Assembly: GCA_021156105.1 (NCBI GenBank)
Contig: JAJNBD010000008.1
Coordinates: 1-64,000, forward strand
Reading direction: 5' to 3'
Source of the DNA: Gammaproteobacteria bacterium
Lineage (GTDB): Bacteria; Pseudomonadota; Gammaproteobacteria; CAISUE01
DNA: 64,000 bases
The stretch's first letter is position 1; the number at the start of each line of letters is the position of its first letter. The position numbers were made by a program, and so were the translations under genes. Below the pieces are notes generated by a model. The model saw nothing but the letters and a program-made list of their open reading frames with translations, ran no database searches and had not been told where the DNA came from. Below, piece after piece: positions 34,376-43,113 of this stretch.

Positions 34376-35083
34376 ATGTCAAAAAAAGAGCTAAAATCAC
34401 AAGCACAGCTTCTCCCTAACACAAGAAACCCTCAGGCAGTAGGCGTACAGGATTTGCCTGATGAAATATTATTAATTATTTTTTCTAGAGTAATAAAATC
34501 TCCTCAAGATTTATTAAGGATAGCTCGAGTAAATAGGCTCTTTTATCAGCTTGCTGATAAAATTTGGAATAAATTCTTACACCCTGATTACCAGAAAGAG
34601 CATTACGGCGAAGCTAGGTTTCAATTCTTTCAGTACCCTAATAGTCGAGAGTGGGGATGGACGTGGTGCTTGGAGGACACCTTAAGAAACCAAAACCTTC
34701 AAGATGTAGCCCAAAGAGGCTATATCAGCTCAGACCAAGAGTATCCTTCTTCGTATGAAAAAATTTGGCAGAAAGGAACTTGCTTTTTGGAGAGCGCTAA
34801 ATATCTTTTAAGGGACTATACCAAAGATAACTCTTCGGCCATGCGCTTTTTTAGCGGACATTGGAATCGTCACCATTTAGAGGATGTCTCAGCTATTTTG
34901 GATGTTTATATTATTAAAGATATCGATGTTATTATAAACCGCTTGCTTAGAATTGAACTTAAAAATCAAAACGGCTCATTAGCTACTCGTATTAAATTTA
35001 TTTGTAATAAATATTCAGCGTTTAACGAAAAAATTGTCGCTAATGAAAAGCGCTTTATGCCCTATCCGGCTATAAAAGGATAA
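34376..35083 (+). CDS. F-box protein, candidate ubiquitin-ligase adaptor effector
   Basis: 235 residues. Residues about 25-68 are a clear F-box: VQDLPDEILLIIFSRV, then DLLRIARVNRLFYQLADKIW, with the canonical LPxE start, hydrophobic spacing and Trp near the end. F-box proteins bind Skp1 and recruit substrates to SCF ubiquitin ligases; Legionellales secrete such proteins into host cells. The C-terminal about 165 residues are of unknown fold, rich in aromatic residues, and would be the substrate-binding part. No signal peptide. Its upstream region carries the shared effector block. Confidence 0.8.
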   Translation: MSKKELKSQAQLLPNTRNPQAVGVQDLPDEILLIIFSRVIKSPQDLLRIARVNRLFYQLADKIWNKFLHPDYQKEHYGEARFQFFQYPNSREWGWTWCLEDTLRNQNLQDVAQRGYISSDQEYPSSYEKIWQKGTCFLESAKYLLRDYTKDNSSAMRFFSGHWNRHHLEDVSAILDVYIIKDIDVIINRLLRIELKNQNGSLATRIKFICNKYSAFNEKIVANEKRFMPYPAIKG

Positions 35084-35138
35084 TGCACGACATATTTTTG
35101 CTTTATGAGAGCGCTTAAATAAATTTTCTTGTGCTTCT

Positions 35139-36800
35139 TTACAGTCGTGGCCCTGAAGGCGGGTGAAGGGTGGGGTCTAAGAATACTTCTATGAGTCTAG
35201 CTTCAATCAATGGTTGTATGGCTTCGTTATTTGTTTCGCCAGAAAGGAAAAGAAAAGATCCTAAATCAGTCAGTGTGGTATTTAAGGGAAGCAATGCTTT
35301 GTATTCCTGATAGAGGAAGTCCAGTCCAAGAAGCGTAAGTCTAGGATGTACAATACTATCTTCTAGCATAAGGTTTAAGGTGTCTAAAAAGGCATTGAAT
35401 AAAAAACAATGTAATTTTTGCTCAGTATCAATAGTGACAGAAGAGTCAACAGGCATGACATATTGCTTGAGCGCCTGTGCCAATAGTTGATGTTTTGCAA
35501 GTATTTTGTCAAAGATCGCTATCAGCTCTTCAAGCGAAGGGCGCTTGTGTAAATCTTGTTGTATGGCCATTGCTGCCCATACTGCAATATCAGATGGGAA
35601 AGATAACAGTATATTTTCCTCTTTCTGGTCTACTAAGCTGTAAAGTAGTTGTCCGACAGAATATACATCCATTCTTGGATCAGCGGCAGGTATGTCTTTT
35701 ATGGTTTTTGATGTAGCCTTATTGGTATTGAGTTTCGCGCTTAATTCGTGATAGTGATTTGAATCCAGCAAGGCTTTGAGGAAATTTATTTCTTCAGTTT
35801 GGAATGGAATTTGTTTGTATAAGCTTTCTTCATCAGAAACTAATTGAAGCTTCGCATATAAATGCTCAGTGTAATTTCTTTGCTGTAACCATTGCGCTTT
35901 TGGTAAAGTTTTTAATTTTTTTACTTCTTCATTTGAAAAATTAGCAAGTGCGAAACTTATATCTGTATAAGTGGCAACAAAAAGCTCTGGCGGCAAGTGT
36001 GAAGATACTTTAGAGTCAGCCGTTAAGGGCATTGGTTTTGCACCAAAAGGAATGCTATATTCAAAATCGATTAAAGTGAGGTTGCCATCTTTTACTAAAA
36101 TATTATCGCCCTTTAAATCTCCATGAATGCGCTGACAAGTATTGTGGAAACGTAGGATTTCTTGGACAACTTTTCTTAATAAAAGAATCTGTTCTAAGCT
36201 TTGCATTTCTGGAATTACAGAATATAAAGGCCGGCCAGCATTTTCAAGCACAATACGGTATGTCGCATACTGATTATCAGTGCTTTGAAAAAAATAAAAT
36301 GCACTAGTAGGTTTACGCTCTTGGTAAAAATTAAAGAAAATTTCACAGCTCTTTTTTAATGTTTGAACCCGCCATGCAAGACCTGCTTCTGTTTGAGGGC
36401 TAATTCGAATATTTCTTTCAATGGGGGTGACAACTACCCAAGGCTTTTCTGCCACCGGGCGAGCAATGTTAGATGCGCCTTCGCCTAATAGATCAGGTTC
36501 AATAGTATGCGTTTCACCGCCAACAGTTAATGCGCTTCGTGGTCTTTCAGGCGTAGATAAGAAATAACGCATATTTAGCTCAGATTGTTTTGGTAGCCAA
36601 ATATCTTTTAATGCAAACTGTGGCGTTGGTGCTGTGTCTTCTTTTGCAGAAAATAAAGTTTCAGAATGAGGAAAGTTTTCTGTTAACATCCCCTCAGAAG
36701 GGGATGTTTCTAAGGATTCGTAGCAGCGCCAATCTTCTTCAAGCTTTAAACGAGACGCATTTTTTTCAGGGGGAGATGTATGAGATCTTTTGGTTGGCAT
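35139..36800 (-). CDS. Eukaryotic-like protein kinase with variant DFE motif
   Basis: 553 residues from the ATG at 36800 (MPTKRSHTSPP). A GTG 21 codons upstream lies inside a perfect inverted repeat and is less likely. The kinase core is visible: a glycine loop LGEGAS (about 105-110), catalytic loop HGDLKGDNIL (His about 226, Asp about 228, Asn about 233) and LIDFEYS, where DFG is DFE. A PRMDVYSVGQLLYSLV segment corresponds to subdomain IX. A long insert (about 265-360) separates the DFE and the C-lobe. About 100 N-terminal and 130 C-terminal residues flank the core. Legionella encodes secreted kinases (LegK); this is plausibly similar. The target is unknown. Convergent with the F-box gene. 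Confidence 0.8.
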   Translation of the reverse strand: MPTKRSHTSPPEKNASRLKLEEDWRCYESLETSPSEGMLTENFPHSETLFSAKEDTAPTPQFALKDIWLPKQSELNMRYFLSTPERPRSALTVGGETHTIEPDLLGEGASNIARPVAEKPWVVVTPIERNIRISPQTEAGLAWRVQTLKKSCEIFFNFYQERKPTSAFYFFQSTDNQYATYRIVLENAGRPLYSVIPEMQSLEQILLLRKVVQEILRFHNTCQRIHGDLKGDNILVKDGNLTLIDFEYSIPFGAKPMPLTADSKVSSHLPPELFVATYTDISFALANFSNEEVKKLKTLPKAQWLQQRNYTEHLYAKLQLVSDEESLYKQIPFQTEEINFLKALLDSNHYHELSAKLNTNKATSKTIKDIPAADPRMDVYSVGQLLYSLVDQKEENILLSFPSDIAVWAAMAIQQDLHKRPSLEELIAIFDKILAKHQLLAQALKQYVMPVDSSVTIDTEQKLHCFLFNAFLDTLNLMLEDSIVHPRLTLLGLDFLYQEYKALLPLNTTLTDLGSFLFLSGETNNEAIQPLIEARLIEVFLDPTLHPPSGPRL

Positions 36801-36832
36801 ATGATGGATTTTAGTTTTATTATTTTTAAATC

Positions 36833-36874
36833 CTTTATAAAATGTGCATGCTGATATTGGCACATTTTATAAAG
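36833..36874. promoter_or_regulatory. Perfect 15-bp inverted repeat upstream of the kinase gene
   Basis: CTTTATAAAATGTGC (36833-36847), 12-bp spacer, GCACATTTTATAAAG (36860-36874). It lies 33 bp upstream of the kinase ATG and covers likely promoter or leader sequence. It could be an operator for a dimeric regulator or a hairpin in the transcript leader. Confidence 0.55.
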
Positions 36875-36937
36875 ATATTGCCTGTTAGTATTGACTTCAA
36901 GGTTCTGCTAGCTTGTTATTATATATGCAGAACTGCT

Positions 36938-37252
36938 TTAACTTTTTGGTTCAGGCAACTTTACGTTTAATGCACTTTTAGGGGTTTTGCCAGTTGCAAT
37001 CTGATCGACTAAACTATCAGGTGGTAATGGTGCTTCTTTAAGTACCCCTGTTGGGATATTGCTTGGCAAAGCTTCTGTATCAGTGCCAATTTTACTGTTT
37101 GATAAATCTTTAGGAACTTGAAGTGGGGCAACACTCACTGCATCTCGATAAGCTTTTTCCTGGTCACCTATGACTGTTTGCTTTTTGATATAGCTGCAAG
37201 CGGAAAGGGATAAAATGGATAAGCTAAGTAAAACGATTAATGATTTACGCAT
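36938..37252 (-). CDS. Small lipoprotein, perhaps BamC N-terminal-like
   Basis: 104 residues. A lipoprotein signal peptide with lipobox LSAC (Cys19) means lipid anchoring in the envelope; Ser at +2 favours the outer membrane. The mature part (DQEKAYRDAVSVAPLQVPKDL, ALPSNIPTG) is extended and proline-rich, resembling the unstructured N-terminal segment of BamC, but the helix-grip domains of BamC are missing. It follows fabD by 12 bp on the same strand, at the end of the rpmF-plsX-fabD run. Confidence 0.6.
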   Translation of the reverse strand: MRKSLIVLLSLSILSLSACSYIKKQTVIGDQEKAYRDAVSVAPLQVPKDLSNSKIGTDTEALPSNIPTGVLKEAPLPPDSLVDQIATGKTPKSALNVKLPEPKS

Positions 37253-37264
37253 AAAATTTTCTCT

Positions 37265-38212
37265 TTAAGTTAATTCCGCTAACGCTTCAATACTGCTTAA
37301 ATTATTGATTGGAACACAGCTTACTTCAGGAATCGTCCGTTTGGCAAGTCCTGTTAAAACTTTGCCTGGGCCAAGTTCTAACATTAACGCTACCCCCATA
37401 CTTGCAATAACTTGTTGGGTTTTGGTCCACAGCACGGGCAAGTAAAGCTGTTCTTGCAATAGCTCGCGAATTTCTTGAGGATCATCACAAGCTTGTGCGT
37501 TCACATTATGAATGACAGGTATTTCAGGGGCACGAATTGCTATTTTATTTAATGCTACTGCCAGTTGGCTTGCGGCGGATACCATTAAAAAAGAATGAGC
37601 AGGAACGCTAACTGGAATAAGTTTTGCTAGCTTAACGCCTTGCGCTTTAGCGGTATCGACTAATGCTTCAACGGCTTGCTTGTGGCCAGCCACGACTGTT
37701 TGACCAATAGAGTTAAAGTTTGCGACCACGACTTGCGCGTTTGGCCTCGAAACTTGTTTGCAGAGCGTTTCAATGGCTTCATCCGATAAGCCAACAATAG
37801 CTGCCATGGCGCCTGAACCCTCCGGACAAGCTTGCTGCATCAATTGGCCGCGCAGTTGTACTAATTTGACAGCATCTTCAAAATCTATGGCGCCAGCACA
37901 AACTAACGCACTATATTCCCCTAGGCTGTGGCCTGCCATGACACTTGGTTTTAGCTGAAGATTGTTGGCTAATACGCGCCAAATAGCGACGCTAGCGGTT
38001 AATAAAGCCGGTTGTGTAAATTCAGTTTGGTTGAGTTGTTCTTCTGGGCCATCTTGTATGAGGCGCCATAAATCATAACCTAAGATTTTGCTGGCTTCGC
38101 GGAAAGTGTCGCGTACAATCGGGAAACTTGCACCAAGCTCCATCAACATGCCAACGCTTTGTGAGCCTTGCCCAGGAAAGAGAACGGCGATATTGGGTGT
38201 TGTCATGATCAC
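37265..38212 (-). CDS. fabD: Malonyl-CoA:ACP transacylase
   Basis: 315 residues. Transfers malonyl from CoA to acyl carrier protein for fatty-acid synthesis. FPGQGSQSVGM at the N terminus, active-site Ser in GHSLGEYSAL, and His in VPAHSFLM are all present. The start codon overlaps the stop of plsX; an ATG two codons further in (38206) is an equal candidate. fabG and acpP, the usual next genes, are not here. In their place is a lipoprotein gene. Confidence 0.97.
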   Translation of the reverse strand: MIMTTPNIAVLFPGQGSQSVGMLMELGASFPIVRDTFREASKILGYDLWRLIQDGPEEQLNQTEFTQPALLTASVAIWRVLANNLQLKPSVMAGHSLGEYSALVCAGAIDFEDAVKLVQLRGQLMQQACPEGSGAMAAIVGLSDEAIETLCKQVSRPNAQVVVANFNSIGQTVVAGHKQAVEALVDTAKAQGVKLAKLIPVSVPAHSFLMVSAASQLAVALNKIAIRAPEIPVIHNVNAQACDDPQEIRELLQEQLYLPVLWTKTQQVIASMGVALMLELGPGKVLTGLAKRTIPEVSCVPINNLSSIEALAELT

Positions 38213-39285
38213 GATTCTTCAGATGATTGGGGATTAGAAATATTGCTTGCATTAGCCGCTAATAATTCTGCAACGCCATCTTGAATTTTCGCCGGCACAT
38301 TATGCTCAACTTCTTGTACGGCTTCACGAATTGCCGTTAAAAATGATTTTTGATTGGCGCTACCATGACTTTTGATGACAATGCCATGTAAGCCTAATAA
38401 GCTTGCGCCATTATATTCACTAGGATCTAAGCTTTTGCCGATTTTTTTAAGGACGTGCATAACGGCTAAGGCGGATAATTTAGTGAACCAATTTTGCGTA
38501 AAAGCATCTTTGACATACTTTGTCAGCATTTTTAAGACGCCTTCGGTAGTTTTCAGCATAACATTACCAACAAAGCCATCACACACGACAACGTCAGCTG
38601 TTGCTTTAAAAATATCATCGCCTTCAACATAGCCGATATAGTTGATTCCACTATATTTTTCTAAAATTGCTGACGTATCTTTGACAAGATCATTACCTTT
38701 GACTTCTTCTTCACCGACATTCAAAAGGCCTACGCTAGGTTCTGGGATATTGCCGATGACTTTCGCAACGACGCTACCCATAATGGCAAATTCCACTAAG
38801 TTTTGTGGCGTGCAGTCAATATTCGCCCCTAAATCTAACACGCGGACTTTGGTATTTTTCTTGGTGGTCGGAAGTTTAGCGATAATGGCCGGGCGATCAA
38901 TGCCAGGCAGGGTTTTTAACACAAATTTTGCGGTAGCCATTAAGGCGCCTGTATTGCCTGCGCTAACACACGCTTGTGCTTTGCCTTCTTTGACTAAGTT
39001 AATGGCAACGCGCATGGAAGAATCTTTTTTTAATCGCAAAGCTTGAGAGGGCTTTTCATCCATGCCAACAATTTGTGAGGCGTGAACAATGGAAAGCTTG
39101 GGGTAATTAAGCGCATGATGCTTGCGGAGCATTTCACCCACAACGGTTTCATCGCCAACGAGAATAAGATGAAGTTCAGGGAAAAATTGTAAAGCTTTAA
39201 GCGCGGCAGGCACAACGACAGCGGGGCCAAAATCTCCGCCCATTGCATCTAAAGCTATGATGACAGGATTAGGGGTTGTGCTCAT
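38209..39285 (-). CDS. plsX: Phosphate acyltransferase
   Basis: 358 residues. Makes acyl-phosphate from acyl-ACP for phospholipid synthesis. N-terminal IALDAMGGDFGP, then AQACVSAGNTGALMA and VCDGFVGNVMLKTTEG are diagnostic. It lies between rpmF and fabD, the conserved order of gammaproteobacteria; the stop overlaps fabD. Confidence 0.97.
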   Translation of the reverse strand: MSTTPNPVIIALDAMGGDFGPAVVVPAALKALQFFPELHLILVGDETVVGEMLRKHHALNYPKLSIVHASQIVGMDEKPSQALRLKKDSSMRVAINLVKEGKAQACVSAGNTGALMATAKFVLKTLPGIDRPAIIAKLPTTKKNTKVRVLDLGANIDCTPQNLVEFAIMGSVVAKVIGNIPEPSVGLLNVGEEEVKGNDLVKDTSAILEKYSGINYIGYVEGDDIFKATADVVVCDGFVGNVMLKTTEGVLKMLTKYVKDAFTQNWFTKLSALAVMHVLKKIGKSLDPSEYNGASLLGLHGIVIKSHGSANQKSFLTAIREAVQEVEHNVPAKIQDGVAELLAANASNISNPQSSEES

Positions 39286-39344
39286 GTGATAGATATGGAT
39301 AAGGTTGAGGTGAAGTGAATTTTACCGCTCCCGCACCCGGCGCT

Positions 39345-39377
39345 GTGCGCCACCCTCTCCCCAAAGGGGCGAGGGGG
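39345..39377. repeat. Short palindromic repeat between rpmF and plsX
   Basis: CACCCTCTCCCCAAAGGGGCGAGGGGG is a GC-rich partly palindromic sequence in an AT-rich genome. A related sequence, CCCTAACCCTTCTCCTTAATGGGGAAGGG, lies at about 62450-62478. Both look like REP-type intergenic elements and could form RNA hairpins in the operon transcript. Confidence 0.5.
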
Positions 39378-39383
39378 TTATGG

Positions 39384-39569
39384 TTATTCTGCGTTTTTAT
39401 CTGTGTCAACCACTTTTTTGCCACGGTAAAAACCGTCTTTGCTGATGTGATGACGACGATGTTTTTCACCGCTGGTTGCATCAACAGAAAGGGTGGTTGC
39501 TGTTAAAGCATCATGCGAACGGCGCATGCCACGACGTGAACGAGATTTTTTAGACTTTTGTACAGCCAT
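39384..39569 (-). CDS. rpmF: 50S ribosomal protein bL32
   Basis: 61 residues, N terminus [20 protein letters not shown], then [17 protein letters not shown], which is diagnostic. The zinc-binding Cys of some bL32 are absent. It is first in the rpmF-plsX-fabD run. The DUF177 (YceD) gene that often precedes rpmF is not found upstream. Confidence 0.97.
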   Translation of the reverse strand: MAVQKSKKSRSRRGMRRSHDALTATTLSVDATSGEKHRRHHISKDGFYRGKKVVDTDKNAE

Positions 39570-39802
39570 GATTCGAAACCTATACGAAAATGAAGCTGCT
39601 TATGATACTTGGAAATGATGCAATAGTCAATGAAAAAACATGAAAAAACCAGTTTTGACGACAAAATGCTGGTTTGAACAGGAGATTCTCTTGATAACAC
39701 ATGCACCTTGTTAGTGGTGTTGCCTTTTGGCGGTTTTTTTGTATTTATTCTTTAAGTTAAAGGTGTTTTTTTGATTGGTGAGAAGAATTAAGAAGCTATT
39801 GA

Positions 39803-39895
39803 TGCAAAGTAAGGGCGGTGCCCAGCAATAGCCGCCTCGTTGGGCACCTTGCTCGCTAGCACAGCCTTGCCCACCCTGCAGGCGTGTGCCCACCA
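39803..39895 (-). repeat. MITE-like interspersed repeat, copy E (inverted)
   Basis: On the minus strand it reads AATGGTGGGCACACGCCTGC, AGGGTGGGCAAGG and GTGCTAGCGAGCAAGGTGCCC, matching the left half of copy A. The full terminal repeat therefore points toward the gene at 40055. A frame across it (39711-39902) is not a gene. Confidence 0.7.
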
Positions 39896-39954
39896 TTTTC
39901 ATACTTTACAGAGGTGGAATAGCAATTTTATAAATTTTCTTAACAAAATTTTAA
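39896..39954 (+). promoter_or_regulatory. Shared effector-gene upstream block with PmrA-like box
   Basis: TTTTCATACTTTACAGAGG (39896-39914) and TTAA at 39940 and 39951, 11 bp apart (CTTAACAAAATTTTAAG; on the minus strand CTTAAAATTTTGTTAAG). It ends about 100 bp before the ATG at 40055. Confidence 0.5.
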
Positions 39955-40054
39955 GTTTTTCTTGCTATCATAGTCTTTGTAAACCATTGAAATTTTGAAT
40001 GGCTTTTGCTGTAAAACTATTTTACAGACTAATAACAAATGACAGGGTAATAAT

Positions 40055-41308
40055 ATGCCAAATGATGTTGCAGATTTCCGTGAGTTATTAAAAGATGATA
40101 CTGCTAGCCCTCTTCTTGAAGAATTCCCACAATTAAATTCCGTGCAAAATGAAGAGGAGTTTAAAGCTTGTCTCATTAATGTGTACGCTGAAATTAACCC
40201 TTTTGTTGAAGCGGAAAAAATTAATAACGTTTATGAGTTATTTGAACAGGTTAAACAAGCATGGGCGGAGTTTCAAAGTGGTGCTGCTGCACAAGGCAAG
40301 TTTAAATGTCTTTTTTTAGAAATGCGTGAAGTACTTGTTGCTTTGCGAAAGAAAACTTTACCTGAGCTTTTAAAGCAAAAGCCGGCATTAATTCAAGTCT
40401 TTCTTGATGTTTTACACATGCGCATTGAAGGTGCTCGTGGTATTGACCTTCTAAAAAAATATTACAGTGCCAATGAGCAGCAAGAATTGTATATAAAAAT
40501 AAAGTCTTGTTGCACAGTTTCTGAACTGAATGAGTGCCGCCTACTTGTTTTATTTGGTTTGCCCAGTTCGTATGAAGATGTATGGATGAACGCACTCAAA
40601 TTAGAGGGCGCAAGTGAAATTTTATTGCAAGATGCTATTCGTGTAGATAATCACCTAGCATTTTTAGACATTTTTGTTGGAAAATATCAACCGCTGTTTA
40701 ATAGCATTGTAGATGGTGATGAACACAAAGATGCATTACGGCAAAAGTTAATGAAAAATCATGCGGTGCAATGTTTAAGAATGTTAGATGCGCATCCTGA
40801 ACTCACTGCAACCGCACAGCCGGTGATACAAGCACCTGCCCAATTAAATTCAAACCAACAGCCTGGGCCCTTAGCAAAATTAAAGAACTTACCGATTGTG
40901 ATTGGCAAAAATAATACTTCATTAATTGAAGAATTGCTGAAAAGCGATGGAGGCTTAGTTGAAATTCGTAAACAGCTTGTCTCAGTAGCACTAGCTGAGT
41001 ACGTGCAATATTATCAGGCGCCACATCCTCAGTTGCCAACCGCATTGTCCTCATGTGCGGCAACCAGGGGGGTTTTTAATTATCATCCAGATGTTTCAAG
41101 CTATGAGAGTCTTCTTCAAGAACTGGATGGTGCTACTGTGGTAGAAATTCACCCTATGTTTAAAAGAGATCCAGCTTCGCAAAAGGTATTTTTAAAATTA
41201 TTAGAGGATGCCGTAATGCAATATATTCCTGAAAAATATCAAGCAAGCATTTTTCCTTCATTAAAGCTAGAAGTAGAAGCGCCGAGCATTGCTTCTCCGC
41301 GCCGCTAG
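40055..41308 (+). CDS. Candidate effector, paralogue of the large protein at 272
   Basis: 417 residues. An AGGGTAATAAT sequence precedes the ATG. The N terminus (MPNDVADFRELL) echoes MPNDAINLL of the large protein. QNEEEFKACLINVYAEINPF matches QNEDELKKALMMILCQMDPF. LRKK, IDLLKKYYSANEQQELY and CRLLVLFGLP match further on. The C-terminal 140 residues also correspond. The F-box and the solenoid repeats in the middle are absent, so this is a compact family member, or the larger one gained those parts. No signal peptide; function unknown; secretion inferred from the family and promoter. Confidence 0.65.
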   Translation: MPNDVADFRELLKDDTASPLLEEFPQLNSVQNEEEFKACLINVYAEINPFVEAEKINNVYELFEQVKQAWAEFQSGAAAQGKFKCLFLEMREVLVALRKKTLPELLKQKPALIQVFLDVLHMRIEGARGIDLLKKYYSANEQQELYIKIKSCCTVSELNECRLLVLFGLPSSYEDVWMNALKLEGASEILLQDAIRVDNHLAFLDIFVGKYQPLFNSIVDGDEHKDALRQKLMKNHAVQCLRMLDAHPELTATAQPVIQAPAQLNSNQQPGPLAKLKNLPIVIGKNNTSLIEELLKSDGGLVEIRKQLVSVALAEYVQYYQAPHPQLPTALSSCAATRGVFNYHPDVSSYESLLQELDGATVVEIHPMFKRDPASQKVFLKLLEDAVMQYIPEKYQASIFPSLKLEVEAPSIASPRR

Positions 41309-41322
41309 ATATTCTTTATCTC

Positions 41323-41358
41323 ATGGGTAGTTTGCCCAAACTATCCATGTCCTTTTTA
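41323..41358 (+). terminator. Intrinsic terminator
   Basis: ATGGGTAGTTT (41323-41333), loop GCCC, AAACTATCCAT (41338-41348), with one G-T pair, then GTCCTTTTTATG. Confidence 0.75.
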
Positions 41359-41382
41359 TGCGCAGCTAATGCTAGCTAAAAA

Positions 41383-42045
41383 TTAACTTTCTTCCTCAAA
41401 TTCAACGCGCTTAAAGCTTGCTGTTTCTAAAAAGTTTTGATTGGCGTGAATGAGCTTGGCGAGCAATTCCGCATTGCTATGGCATGCGCATTTGGCTTTG
41501 GCAAAGTTGAGATAGGATTCTACCGTTCTTCTTGAAATACCCATAATGTCGGCAATTTGCTGGGTAGTTTTATTATCCAATAACAATTGCACACATTCAG
41601 TTTGTTTTTTAGAAAGTTTTTCTTTAAATGATTCAGGCAAGTGAAAGCGTGTGATGTATTGTGAAATGCCTAGTATGCCGATCACTTCGCTTTTTTCATT
41701 ATAACAAGGCACTTCGGTTGTTAGCAGTTTGATCTCGCCTACATTTTTGTGTGACCAAATATGAAAAAATTGTTGCATTTTTCCTGATTGTAGAACTTTA
41801 GTGTAATCTGCCAAAATCGTGTTTAAAATATTGCTATCAATATGACGGAAAATATGTGTTAAGGGCTGATTTAAAATGCTTTCTTCGGGTGGTAAGTGGC
41901 AGGTAAGTTTGATAATTTCGATTTGTAAAGGGTTGGCATTTAACAGGAGATTATCTTTACTAACGCAATACACATGTATTAAGCCTTCAGCGGCAAATAA
42001 AGCGTCAGAGAGAATAGATAATTTTGCTGGAAAGTTTTGTGTCAT
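41383..42045 (-). CDS. PAS-LuxR transcriptional regulator
   Basis: 220 residues. The C-terminal 60 residues (about 145-205) form a GerE/LuxR helix-turn-helix: LSKKQTECVQLLLDNKTTQQ, then IADIMGISRRTVESYL. The N-terminal part has a PAS-like arrangement (LLNANPLQIEIIKLT, then VPCYNEKSEVIGILGISQYI), a sensory domain. No receiver domain or phospho-Asp pattern, so it is likely ligand- or redox-sensing rather than a two-component regulator. Legionella has related LuxR-family regulators linked to life-cycle switching. It is convergent with the effector-like gene. Confidence 0.8.
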   Translation of the reverse strand: MTQNFPAKLSILSDALFAAEGLIHVYCVSKDNLLLNANPLQIEIIKLTCHLPPEESILNQPLTHIFRHIDSNILNTILADYTKVLQSGKMQQFFHIWSHKNVGEIKLLTTEVPCYNEKSEVIGILGISQYITRFHLPESFKEKLSKKQTECVQLLLDNKTTQQIADIMGISRRTVESYLNFAKAKCACHSNAELLAKLIHANQNFLETASFKRVEFEEES

Positions 42046-42175
42046 ATAACTCTATCCTAGCTCGACTGCTAAAAGCTAATATCCTTGCTTTTAAATGAAG
42101 ACTATATCCATTACACTTAAAGACGCGAGTTTCTAACTGCGCCTTTTTTGCGTAAGAAAAGTTTCTCTGGGTATA

Positions 42176-42919
42176 TTAAGTGTCTAACTGGTCTTGTTCG
42201 CTTATTTTTTTTGCTTTTCTTTTTCCGCTAAGGATATTAAGAACTTCAACCCCAAACGAGAAGAACATGGCAAAATAAATATAACCCCGAGGAATTTCAA
42301 AATGCATGCCGCTGGTGATTAAAGCCAAACCAATGAGCATTAAAAAGCTTAAGGCTAGAACTTTTAAACTAGGATATTTAACTACTAAATTATGCAAAGC
42401 TTTGCTCGCAAACATCATTAATAAAATAGCAATAATAATAGCAATGGCCATGATGCCGAAGTGATTGGTTAAACCAATGGCGGTCATGATGCTGTCAAAA
42501 GAGAATACTAAGTCTAATAAAATAATTTGTACAATGACAAAAGAGACATTGCGAAAGCTTGGATTTCTTGGCTTGCTTTGGGCTTCGGCAATGCCTAAAT
42601 GAATTTCATTGGTCGCTTTGACGACGAGGAATAAACCACCCATGAGCAAAAATAAATCGCGCACAGAAATCATTTGGTTGGCAATAGTAAAAAGCGGCTG
42701 GGTAAAAGTAATGAGCCAAGCGGCGCCATATAAAAGTAATAGGCGCATAATGAGTGCAAGCGATAAGCCAATATAGCGTACTTTAGCTTGAGCCTCTTGA
42801 GGGATGCGGCTAATGGCAATGCTGATAAAGATAAGGTTATCAATACCTAAAATAATTTCTAAGGTCGTTAAAGTAATCAACGTTACCCATGTGTTAGGTG
42901 ATAATAAAAAATCGAGCAT
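42176..42919 (-). CDS. TerC-family integral membrane protein
   Basis: 247 residues from the ATG at 42919 (GGAAGAAAACC upstream); a much longer frame would start inside the dinG promoter region and is rejected. Seven or so membrane segments. The first has LEIILGIDNLIFISIAI, the TerC signature with the conserved acidic residue and Asp-Asn. The second conserved block is LLDLVFSFDSIMTAIGL. TerC-family proteins export Mn2+ or confer tellurite resistance. Apparently a single gene, divergent from the helicase gene. Confidence 0.9.
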   Translation of the reverse strand: MLDFLLSPNTWVTLITLTTLEIILGIDNLIFISIAISRIPQEAQAKVRYIGLSLALIMRLLLLYGAAWLITFTQPLFTIANQMISVRDLFLLMGGLFLVVKATNEIHLGIAEAQSKPRNPSFRNVSFVIVQIILLDLVFSFDSIMTAIGLTNHFGIMAIAIIIAILLMMFASKALHNLVVKYPSLKVLALSFLMLIGLALITSGMHFEIPRGYIYFAMFFSFGVEVLNILSGKRKAKKISEQDQLDT

Positions 42920-43113
42920 GGTTTTCTTCCTTTTGCTTGGCGTTAGACTACCACTGAAAACTAGGATGATGCAAGTCTGTATTTGTTTTTTTTTAAGATT
43001 TTTTAAGCGGCTGTACAAAATTTGTACATTTTGGCAAGGTATAAAAAAATTGTTATCTTTCTGCAACGATTTCACGTAAAATATTCTTTCTTTATTTGAA
43101 CGTAACACCCATC

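Noticed and set aside
39711..39902. 63-codon minus-strand frame (MKMVGTRLQGG...)
   Set aside because: It is the translation of repeat copy E.
42920..43108. 63-residue N-terminal extension of the TerC gene
   Set aside because: It overlaps the divergent promoter region of the helicase gene; the internal ATG at 42919 has a good ribosome binding site and matches the family start.
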